Part shown: piece after piece, positions 1-36,377 of the stretch | How positions within the stretch are numbered: the stretch's first letter is position 1 | Layout: each line of letters opens with the position of its first letter | Source of the DNA: Glandiceps talaboti | Taxonomy: Eukaryota > Hemichordata > Enteropneusta > Spengelidae | Assembly: GCF_964340395.1 (NCBI RefSeq) | Contig: NC_135553.1 | Span: 15,339,501-15,403,500, forward strand | Length of the DNA: 64,000 nt | Reading direction: 5' to 3' | Translations under genes and position numbers: made by a program | Notes under the pieces: model-generated | Seen by the model: only the letters and a program-made list of their open reading frames with translations | What the model was told of the DNA's origin: nothing | Database searches by the model: none

Positions 1-24905
<24,905 letters not shown>

Positions 24906-25833
24906 TTTGCGAACCACAAATGTGTGAGTTTACTAGTGAACATTCACGATCACGTACAGGTCACTGTGTTTGTTGATCGCGAGTTCGGAGGCTGCCAGCA
25001 TGATGACAGCTGAATTCAAAACATACTACTCAACAATAAATGCGCGTGGAATTTATTATGTATGCAAAAGATGACGTGTTTCGCTCTTCGACCAATCAGA
25101 GTTATGGAAGACTATAGCGAAAACGCCTAACGCATGTAGTGCTTCTACATGTATGACGATCTCAATTAACGTATCGATCTGTCATTAAGTTTAATGACGG
25201 AGCGCATTAATGTATATACGTAATGTAAGCCATAATGAAAAATATGAGTGTGTGGCACATAAGTCATGCATCAATACCAATTACAATCAATTCATTTTCA
25301 TTACGATAACGGGTGGTTCTAATCTGTATCATTTTCATTATCTACGACAGTGATTATTGAATGGATAATGAGAGCTCGTTCTTGACAGTGCTTGGGTCAG
25401 TTGGGTGAGTGCTATCATGCTTAGCATATCGTGACGACTGAAGAGTGTCATCAAGTTAATAATAGTCCATATCATATCTGTAAACACAAGCTGTAACTAG
25501 GCAACAAGCACGTGATTACGTGTTACTAAAATAAGTTAAAAGACAGAAAGCTGAGAGGCGGTTGCGCAGTGAACTATGACCACAAATGTTTGGAATTGTT
25601 TTGATGCCACGTGAATTTGACTTGGAAGTTGAAGTTTAGTTTTTTTTTTATGTTTCACATTACTTTTTCATAGCAACTATGGGTAGGTTGTAGATTTAAT
25701 TTTTAAAAAGTTAAAAAAAAATATATTCTTTTAATGTTTCTCTGCCTCCCCTTTCTTCCTCTCCACAAAAATAGCTTGCTTCAATGAAACGAGAGTATTT
25801 TTATGGTTTTAGGCGAAATTAAAAAAAAAAATA

Positions 25834-25961
25834 GTGTATTTCCGATAACCCGACCGACCCAAAGTATTTTTGGGTACTTTATTTTAAAAATCACATTCCA
25901 GAGAGAAACGATGTCATTTCAGCCTATAACAGTACAATCTGCATGTTATGTTTGTCTACTT

Positions 25962-26033
<72 letters not shown>

Positions 26034-26076
26034 ATCGATCGATCGATCGATCAATCAATCAATCAATCAATAAATC

Positions 26077-26152
<76 letters not shown>

Positions 26153-26458
26153 TTTATTACGCTACACACACTACAAGAGAGTGTGGTATGGTACATATTT
26201 AGAAAAACAAAAACGAAATATAAAAAGTTCACAATTGATAAAAAAAGTATAGTAATCTACAATTAGTAAAAGTGCTTCTGAATCACATAATTGTTTTCAT
26301 TGACTTCTTTTACACTTCATCAACAGTTATGGAAGTATTGTGACCAACGAGTATATATCGTCTTGGGGTCGAAGTAATTAAAAAAAATGTAAAATAAAAT
26401 AAAATCCCGATCTACCTACCCTATTTTCTGAAGTCATGTTATCGGAAACAACTGTTTG
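25834..26458. mobile_element. Second copy of the same inverted-repeat family, containing (CAAT)n
   Basis: Left GTATTTCCGATAACCCGACC; right, inverted, TTGTTTCCGATAACATGAC with GGGTAGGTAGAT. The (CAAT)n tract at 25962-26150 lies inside. Confidence 0.6.
25962..26151. repeat. (CAAT)n with a (CGAT)n block
   Basis: CAAT units with a short ATCG core, inside an inverted-repeat element. Confidence 0.98.
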
Positions 26459-26741
26459 TTTAAAATTATTTTTGCCCTATCGAAAACAAATGACAATATG
26501 CGAAGGAAATAGAGATAGATTACATTTATATTTCACGATGTATCATATCACTCACTCATTCACTCACTCAAAGTATAAGCAGATACATGGCCCAGTATGA
26601 TTAAAATCTGATGTGGTGACTCCGGCTAGGTTCCTTTATTTACCTATATTTCCTTCATTTTTTGTCGATTTTGTTGTTCCAAGATAGAGCGTCTCCTTCT
26701 GAGAGGCAGCGACAGTTTACCAAAATCTAATCAGTTCTTGT

Positions 26742-26821
26742 TGTTGTTACCATAAGGAAGATGTGTGCCAAATTTCATTAGAATATTGACGTGATGCAGT
26801 AGTTTTTGAGACATCATGTCC

Positions 26822-26868
<47 letters not shown>

Positions 26869-26949
26869 GGCAGGCAGGCAGACAGACAGCCAGAGAGACA
26901 GACAGACAGACAGACACACACACACGCACACACACACACACACACACAA
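26742..26949. repeat. Conserved module plus (GACA)n/(CA)n microsatellite
   Basis: GTGTGCCAAATTTCATTAGA and GTAGTTTTTGAGACATCATG lead directly into (CAGA)n, (CAGG)n and (CA)n. Similar leaders occur at 8417-8470 (inverted), 36380-36430 (inverted), 47150-47190 and 47960-48030. Confidence 0.75.
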
Positions 26950-27113
26950 GCATAACAATACACACTCCTAAAAATAGTCTACTTGAGTTTGTAACATGGT
27001 CGTTGGTGGCGCTAGCACCATCGCTGCAAAGTCCTGTTTGTCAGTGAACATTCATTTGTGTATCCACGTTACTCTTCAGAGCTATCTTGATTATCGACAG
27101 TGTTAATATGATA

Positions 27114-27228
27114 GCCAGGCCAGGCCAGACCAAACTAGACTAGACTACACTAGACTGGGTTAGATTACATTAGACTAGATTAGACCAGATTATAGTAGAT
27201 CAGAATAGATTAGAATAGCTCTAATTTG
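27114..27228. repeat. Degenerate TAGACTAGAT-type short tandem repeat
   Basis: AGACTAGACTACACTAGACT and related 5-10-bp words continue for about 110 bp, grading from GCCAGGCCAGG into TAGATTAGAAT. Confidence 0.6.
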
Positions 27229-28815
27229 AGAACATAATCTGAATTCTGATAGAACTATTTTTGTGGCTGACCGGATAAATGTTACCCTGGTCATAATTTC
27301 TTTGATATGTACTCAAATTCAAATTTAATTTCCTTGGTGAAATAAACAATCTAGTGAAAACTAGTCTAGACTACCACTGACAGACATATACCATTTATAG
27401 TAAATAAAACAACTTCGTCAAATGCTGTCATTACCGGGGACTAGCTTGATTGACTGCGACCTTCGAATTTGGGTCAACATATTGAAGTGTTTTACCATGT
27501 TGACTGAGTTTACCATTATGAAAAACGAGTATGGATTTGGTTTTGAGGGGAAATGCAACATGTAATGCTGAAAATACAGTTTTAATAAGACAACAATACT
27601 TCAGAACTATTTATTGCAAGTTACAAGTCTCTGGTATTAATAGATAATGAAAATTCTGTTGATACACAATTTTTTTTTCATATGATAACCTGTTAGGTTG
27701 AAAATGATCACAATGACAAAGCGTTATCTGAAATAAAAACAAATATTATACCTGCAGTATATCACAGCAAGCAAATCATCATGGTACTTCATATAGTGTA
27801 TGTTAACAATGAAACTTCTTTGTAAAGCCCACTCAGGTTCGAAACTATAGAAGATTCAAACCGATTTTCTAGTTCATACTGCAGATGAAACGAAACATAA
27901 GCTTACATGACATCTCAGACCACTAAAGACTACGATGATATCCGATCGAACAAACGACGACAAATTCGATCGAAGACAATCGAACATCACGTGATTGAGA
28001 GAAGTCGCCCATGCCAGAAGAAGCCAAACACTTGCCTCTCCAGAGGGCGCCGTGATCACTGCGTCATACTAGGTGGCGACAGTAGGGAGTCCTCCACGAT
28101 GCTCTCAGGAGAGGGAAGCCAAACACGAATGTTTTTTTCTATAAACGTTCCTAGGAGACCAATGTTATGCGCACGAGGATGCGCGTAAAGTGTTGTTTGC
28201 GTTCGAACGTCTTTGACAAAGCCTCGTATATCATGTATATTGCATCTAAGTGAATCAAATACGTTACAAATCGTGTAATTTGTACCGAAAGCTGTCAATT
28301 ATGACGTCATTTCACAGCACTCCTGCCTGGTATCCTGTAGGTAAGTTCTAAAACCTAACTTAAAAGATAACTAACTACATTAAAAGTGGATTTTCTTTGG
28401 CCTCCGCATCGAAAAAATACCACATATAATTCAATATGTGAGTGTACGTAGTACTAGCTGTCTCTAGTATTCTTTAATAGTCTGATAGTAAATCTTTGTG
28501 TATAAAACATTATGTCCGATGAAGGAAATACCAAAGCAATTCACATCACACTGTGCTTTACATGTAAGTGACTAACTATATAATGGTAAATTTTATATTT
28601 AAGAATCAGGGTCGAGTGCCCTGGCTACGTCATTCACACTGCTTACCCCTATATGGGAATGAAAATATTGGAGATAAATTTATGAGCATTCACATGCTCT
28701 GGCTATAGGAAAATCAACGTGTCACAACTTGCTTGAGGGCGCTCAGTACTGAAAACTAACTCCTAAATAATTAATAAGGTAGTCAAAGCAAGTCCCTGTA
28801 CTGGTCCTCTGAACG

Positions 28816-29001
28816 CTACTCAAGAAATATCGCCTTTGTCTCAATCCATTCCAAATACTTGTCAACTTTGACAAAGACGACAGGACCGTCTGTAACAGCA
28901 CACATGTCACTAGCCCAGCTAACAACACCAACTAGGTACCAGTGACCCAGTCCGTCGTCTGAATTCTGATGCAGACATACCAGCGGTCCACCAGAATCAC
29001 C
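28816..29001 (-). CDS. Protease gene exon 16: active-site Ser and stop
   Basis: 186-nt last exon: GDSGGPLVC with the nucleophile, [27 protein letters not shown] and a TAG stop at 28818-28816. Counting back from the Ser, position 189 is Gly, with Ala at 216 and Val at 226, so the S1 pocket is not trypsin-like. Confidence 0.93.
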   Translation of the reverse strand, partial: GDSGGPLVCLHQNSDDGLGHWYLVGVVSWASDMCAVTDGPVVFVKVDKYLEWIETKAIFLE

Positions 29002-32000
29002 CTAAAAACAAACAAAACACAGTGAAAACAAGAAAATGCATTTCTTTTTGACAAACTCTCTTACTTAATTTCTGTTGAATCTCGATTTCATATAGAGTAC
29101 GTCCGTTCACTTTACAGAAGTTAACGATACTATTAACTTTATTATAATTTACTGACTAGCACGACAAAAGCCCCCCCCCCCCCCCCAGTGGCTATGGCAC
29201 ACACACCTTACAGGAGCCTCTGTCAAAGTTTCCGGCACAAATCATGTTTGGTGTCACCCTTCCATCATAGACGCTTGATGGACCATTACAGATATCACGA
29301 GGAATCAATTTCATCTGCACTTCTTGCAATACGTCGGGAACATAGTTTTGTGCTTTCTCTTTGTACTCTCCAGGAGTGAAGTAATCTATATCGATAGTAG
29401 AAAACGCTATATGTAATGGATATTATAAAGATGTATTTGGGCGTCAAAGTTATATATCCTACTAATACCACAACTCCTTTTGTGGTGATGATTTGATTAT
29501 AATCATAATATAACTGCATTCCATGTTATTTTTGCATATACACCCGTAATTACATTCAAACTAGTACAATGTGATATTAGAACATTTGGAGTACACCATG
29601 TGTCACGAAAGACTTTTTTTTTTCTAAAGTACAGGATGGGGAGGGAACACAATCACTGGAGAAATAAAAAAGAACACACATACACACACACATACACACA
29701 TACACACACACACACACATACGTCACTGGTTTAACTGGCCTAATTCTCTCTGAATAAAAAAAATACAACACTTTGTACAGCGAAATAGTTTGTACGGAAA
29801 AAATATGCTTAAATCTATACACTTATAGTACACTGATTACTGATGGCTGGTTGTAGCAAATAAAACTACTCACAGTGTTCGATATAGAGTCTTTTTTGTC
29901 TCGTATCGAAGTACAGAGTTGGGACACATGTTGTTACCGCAACACACAACTCAAGGACGACGTTGTCGATTGTTCGCATGCACCCAACTTTGTTACAATA
30001 ATGACAAGAACAGTTTAGATTTTGGACATGATCTATGCACTAACCAGGTAAATATCGCCACATTTTCATGGGTTGGGGTATACCTTTTCATTTATCCCCT
30101 CTTCTCCATTTTACTTTCTCCAAAATGCTGCCTTTATACCCAACGCTCTTCACTTTTACTTTTTTTAGAGGGGTGATGCAGTGATGGTTAGGACTCTGTG
30201 TTTTTGTGTTCGCCTCGGTGTATACACAATAAACTAAACAACTTGACTGAACATGAGGAAATTTGATACACGCCTTTGTTACATGTACAGATCCCACGGG
30301 AGTTGATTATAGTTTGTGCATGATGCGTGTAATAATTAGCTAAACATAACCGCTTTTGTAAATTAATTATTTTTTTTGCCGAATAATCAATCTTACACTT
30401 AAAGCGTTTTAATTCAAAGCCCTTCAACTCTCAAAGTGACAGGCAAGGCCAGCTACTCATGACGGAAAAAATAAGAGTTATGGTCGTAAATGTCAATTCT
30501 TAAGTATGACTGCTGATAGTTGTCAACGTCACGAAATGAAAAAAATTCTCAGTTTTTTTTTTGTCAAATTCCGTAATGTATGTCAGAGATGGGCCATAGG
30601 GAAAAGGACAAATAATCAATTTTGTTCTCGCGATTTTCCTGATTTCTAATATTTTCTGTATATTTCAAATAAAGTTTTAAATACTGTTTCCTCTAACTGT
30701 TTTTGTCTTTCTTTTTCCTACCTGATATCACCGTCTTATCTGAGGTTATCAGCTCTGCATTAATTAGTAGCTTGCTAGAACAAACTCACTATTTGCCCAA
30801 ATTAACACATTATGCCGTGAGTGTAAACATCCACTGATCCGACTAATGGAGGTAACACGTGTTACCTCCATTAGTATTTAAAACTTTATTTGAAATATAC
30901 AGAAAATAATATTAGAAATCCGGAAAATGGAGAGAACAAAATGTTTTGTCCTTTTCCCTATGGATAGGCCTTTTAACCATCACTTTCCCCATCAATATTG
31001 ACCATCCAGTCAACTCTTTCATGCGTACCTTTCTAAATACACACCCACGTTTACTATTCCAAGAATGCCTTGTCGATCTATATTTATAAGCTTACCGAAT
31101 ATTTGTGTAAGACCCCATCCAGTGGTAAAGCAGTAGGAGTGTTTATCAAAGATAGCTTCCCCTTCAGTGTTTAGGCATGCATAGTTAATAAAATCAGTGG
31201 GAGTCACTTCTTCGTCCAGTTCCACAATGGCAATGTCATTATCATACATGTAAGGGCTACTATAATCTGAACGCTCAATTCTATCAGCTATGTTTAACTC
31301 CAACGGCTTTTCATCACTTCCTGGTTGACTGGAGTATCTATATTTGCCCAATCGAACTTTCCAGTTCGTGGAATTCTTCCTGTTACAATGATAAAATGAT
31401 AATCAATACCTCACTGATCAAATCTAAAAATAATTAAAACTTGACTTGATTGGACTTTGTGGTCCCTTTTATTCTTACTGTAGTGATTTCAGTATCAATA
31501 CATGCACTCAAAAATATTTGCCATAACGAATGTTAATATTCCCATTAGAAAACCCTTCGCGTTTCTGTAATGAATGAAACCGAGCCGTAAATAAGTTTAA
31601 CCTAATTGCGACGAATGTAATAATTATAACGCACGTAGGCCTCTGATCGACTTTAGCTATACAAATTTGCTAGTGTTAATGATAAATAATAAATAACATT
31701 AGGACAACCTAATTTCGGTTTCGCCCATCAACATATCTGCTTTATACTTGATCGCAGTCAGATAAGGCAAGAACATGCCGAAGGTCATAAGCTAAACATT
31801 AACATGCTGTTGGGCACTTTTCCGTAGGCATGGATTGTGATTTACGAATCCTCCTGTGTTTAGTAAGACATATGTGCATACTCTGGTGTGTTTTCGCTAG
31901 CAGACATTTATTCATCTTGAACAGTGCATTGAAGGTTACTGTTTACTCACATCTCTTGCAATGAAGCATAAGATAATAAGACACTGCACATTCTATACTT

Positions 32001-34389
32001 TTAAAGTGACCGTATGGATGAGGATTGGGTATTTATTTCGGATTTTTAATTTACATAACAGTTTTATCATGGCTTCCTGTTGAAAAAATCAATGTGAAAC
32101 AAAATTATAGACCAAGTCTATGTTTGTAGCTAAATTTAGTGCAAACAGCTCAAAAGTGTGTAAAAAAAAAGTTTGTTATTGTACGCACAATAATAATGAT
32201 TTTACATATTTCGGAATTTATTGAGTTACAACCAAGTATTTGGGAAAATTGTTTTATAAATTAAAAAGCTAAAATAAATACCCAATCCCCATCCATATGC
32301 TTCGATCGCAATTTCTCGCGACATTAAGTCTAAATGAAATTAACAATTAAACACACTACAACTAGATGGAGATATTCGGATGCCAATGTTTTGATGTGAA
32401 CATGATGGCATATTAGATCATTTTATTCAGACAAAATGTATCAAAAAACTATTCAGAGAGAGAGAGAGAGAGAGATACGATAATACGATGTCCAGTGTGC
32501 TAACAGGCCTAAACAATAATTGTTTGGTTCCGGTTACCAGACCCTTACTGAAACTTACCCTCTAGGAAAATCAAAGCAATGATATGCTGTAATAATATGT
32601 TTAGGACCTATGAGAGTACCACCACAATAAATTTTATCTTCAGGGATAAAATACAACTGTGCTTGCCATGGCCACTCTCCAGGCAAAGCATCCTGACCAC
32701 GAGTGATTCGAGGTTGTGCCTGGTTTACACGTGTACCACAACCAGTCTCTGTGCCCAAAGGTCAAACAGAAAGCAGACAAATTGGGTGAAGTCAGGATAA
32801 AAGCATGCGCAGTTAGCGATTCATCGCCTAGAATGGTCATGGTGCTGGGGTTGGGACGGCGATGGCTCTTCCAGTGATCGTGAACTAGCACAGTCATGAC
32901 TCCAGTGCTATAGACATTTTCGAGGTAACTGATCATGATCGTAAAATGGGTTTTAGCGTGAACTGGCCAGTTATGTGCGTGCATGTGTAGCATTCCTATC
33001 TCAATATGTTATCTTACGAGAGTGAAAATAAAATTCACAAAAAGGCATAAATTGTCGTACAATGATTCTTGCGTGTTTTAGCTTTAAGCTTTGCTGCATA
33101 ATACCAATCAAATATAGCATTATCATCAAAGAATGTTACAAATTGGACTTCTGTCTGCTACAGTACTCATACAACTACACCTAACACGTTACGAACCTGC
33201 TTCCTCATAACATGGTTTCAGATGACATGTTGTGTACTCCACATCATCGCCATCACAGCCTTCACCATCACTGTTCAAACAATGTCTTGTACGAGAGTGT
33301 TTACCAGTACCACATACCACATTACACGGTCCCCATTTTGTCCATTCACTCCAGCCAACACCATCTACAATATTATATGACGGATGTTTAAAAAAAAACA
33401 TTTGTTGATGAACCTGTACCAAAGCGTTACTAGGCAATTAACTATTGTATTTTACAGTTTGACATTTCGTCACCCAGTCTGTCACTCGGTTAATCTATCG
33501 CTCTCAAAACCTCAGTCAGTCAGGCGGTCGCTCGGGCTCGGAAATGAAAGAACGAAGGCAAAATAAAAAGAAAACATATTTTTTAATATAAAAAAAATAT
33601 TTCCAAATTTAGGATATTTTAGACGCTTCTAATCTCGTTTTTTGGTTTGTTCGTCTAACTATTTTCTTGACGATAACATAATTGTGCAAAGCAGTGTCTA
33701 GCTAATAATCACTTCTCAATCAAATGGCCAGTCATACCTAGTACGTTCTATGTATGTTAAACTGTGTGGTATTAGCCATACTAATGTAGTATAAACTTTC
33801 AATTTCGAACGCAAACAGTTTTAGAAAGCTGTGTCTAAAGCTTTCGTACCTATTATAGGTATGTTCAGTGATTCAGCAGCAATGTCATTACAGTCTGTCA
33901 AGTATTAGCTATTTCAATGTAAGTGCCTCTTCTGTTGCCATTGGCATCAGCCAGGCCTGGCCTCAATCTTTCCTTTAAAACAGTGAGCTTGAACTCATGA
34001 TGAAAAACTTAAATCAATCACACTTGCCCTGCAAACCCACGTACGCAATTACCCATCCCTTTTCTTCTGTAGTCAAGTTTCTTTTTAAAACTAAAAAAGT
34101 GTAAATGTACTTCTCTAAGCTAATACAATTATTATCTAACGATATCATTACTGTTCTTTGCAAGATTATCAAACTATCAACTTCCAGAGATTTCTTATAT
34201 ATACACTTACTTTCGCAATCTTCTTCATCAAACCCATCTGAACAATCAGGATGTCCATCACATTCCCAATTTCCTGGTATACATAGCCGTAAGCCATTTG
34301 GGCATGCAAACTTTTCTGCTGAACAGGATGATGTAGTCACTAACATAAGTATGAAAAATATCAAATGTATTAGAAAATGCAGTGTGTGT

Positions 34390-34465
<76 letters not shown>

Positions 34466-36325
34466 ATCAGCGGGCTCTAAATATGACTATGTCCGATACA
34501 ATCACTTGTAACATTGTAATGCTTTGTGATCGATGGGTGATCACTTTCTTTACTAGTTTACAACATGCATTTTTATACTTTGCTTTTAGTTAGCAATGAC
34601 ATGTTAATAAACGCTGTTGGTACACGTGCATGCGATAGTTTACAACATGGAAACGGAATTCAGTACTTATTTACTGCAAATTGCCCTATCCGAATTATCA
34701 CCATAGTGTTTATTACTTATAGTTTACTAGCTTCTTTTCAATTGTTAGAGTCGTCAAACTGTTGCTTCTACGTTAACTTACTGCAATTTTCCTCATCAGA
34801 ATTATCACCACAATCGTCCGTGGCATCGCATTTCCACGATTCTGGTATACACTGACCATTTATACAGGTGAATTGATCAGAATCACAGCCTGGTAAATTA
34901 AACATGAAAACACAAATCATTTAAGTTCTGATTGCACTCATGGCTTCACACACAAACCTTACACTAACAAGCTATTTACATTGCTTGGTCACGCTGCCAC
35001 CAGGCGTTAATACCGCACAAAGAGAGGTGTGCAAAGACAAAAGTGATTACGCATGGAATTGTTGTCGCAACTGAGAGACAAAGCCAGCCTTTGCTTGGCC
35101 TCGTACTAAAAACCAGAGATAAAAACCCATCTCTAGGGGAAAATATAGCCCCGGAAAAGCGTGGGCCGAGGCCTACCAATGGCTTAAACCTGGCAAAATA
35201 CACACAATTAGACACATCTGCATGACCTGATAGCCTGTGCCTAAAAAGTAGTTGTGAAAAAGGAGACTGGCATAAAATACCCACACAGAAAGCATCAACA
35301 AACGAAAAGTCGATGGTCGTTCCTTGGTGACAGCGCTTAGACTGAAGTCGTCAGTGACTTCACCATTACTTTACAGCTCCCTACACGATCGCCCTCAACG
35401 TGCCACAATAACATTAATTTCTGTCTATACCTTGTAACTCTAGAAATTACATTATTCTTCACTAATGTCACACTTGTCAGATCAGATATGTACATTTAAA
35501 AGTTAATCTTTTTTTACTTACCACCGCAATTTTCCTCATCAGAATTATCACCACAGTCGTCCACACTATCACATTTCCAGGATTCTACAATACACTCGCC
35601 ATTCATACACGTGAAATAATCGGAATTACAGCCTGTTTAATATACATGGAAAACACGAATCATTTAGTATTCTTGCAAATACTCAGTAATGTCAGATCAA
35701 ACACGTAAAATATGAAATTAATTATATGTGTACTTACTACAATTTGTCTCATCTGAATTATCACCACAGTCGTCGATGCTGTTACATTTCAAGGATTCCG
35801 ATATACACTTACCATTCATACAAGTGAAGTTGTGAGAAGCACAGTCTGGTACATAAACACGAAAAAGATTAATCATTACGTAGGCCGGCAATGTCGTAGT
35901 AATATCACATCATCTCATTTGCAAAAATCTAGCATGTCAAGAGAAAATATTCCGTGGTTCATCTGAATAAGTTTGCTCCTAAGTTATACAAAACCTGAAA
36001 TTAGAACTTCACTGACTTTAAATATGATGTTTGACAAAAATCTTCTGGAAGAGTCTTTCGACGAAGCAAGAAAGTTTTTTTTTCAAAAATACAGTAATAT
36101 GTCATCCGGCTCACCATTAAAACATTACAGAAAATACAGCCAGTTTCACTTAACCTTGCCAAACAGTGTGTGTCGCAATTGTATTTTTATTTTGGTTCAT
36201 AGGAGAGAAAAAAATGATAGGTTAGGACAACACGTCAGACATGCCGACTCCTTCGAAATGAAATCAAAATATACATTATTGTAGCACATTTTACCTTCCG
36301 TATGGGAAGGTTATATTTTAGGAAT

Positions 36326-36377
<52 letters not shown>

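Larger units (their letters stand above)
24906..28815. other. Intergenic between the left CACNG-like gene and the protease gene
   Basis: Should contain the CACNG-like promoter and the protease 3' end; no convincing TATA box or polyadenylation signal picked out. Holds the 25834-26458 element and the 26742-26949 microsatellite. Confidence 0.6.

Noticed and set aside
24906-24917. GTG start four codons upstream in the left CACNG-like gene
   Set aside because: Nuclear animal genes start at ATG; the ATG at 24905 is used.
26700-26950. Regular direct repeats considered as CRISPR-like
   Set aside because: They are simple GACA/CA microsatellites without unique spacers, in an animal genome.
30165-30215. 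GATGCAGTGATGGTTAGGAC, tRNA-like A box
   Set aside because: No B box or cloverleaf followed; insufficient for a tRNA or a tRNA-derived SINE.
32640-32993. 117-residue minus-strand frame overlapping protease exon 13
   Set aside because: Shadow frame; the exon 13 frame carries the catalytic His and joins its neighbours.
34105-34593. 162-residue plus-strand frame across protease exon 11
   Set aside because: Antisense shadow with a (GT)n stretch; the minus strand codes the LDLa repeat.
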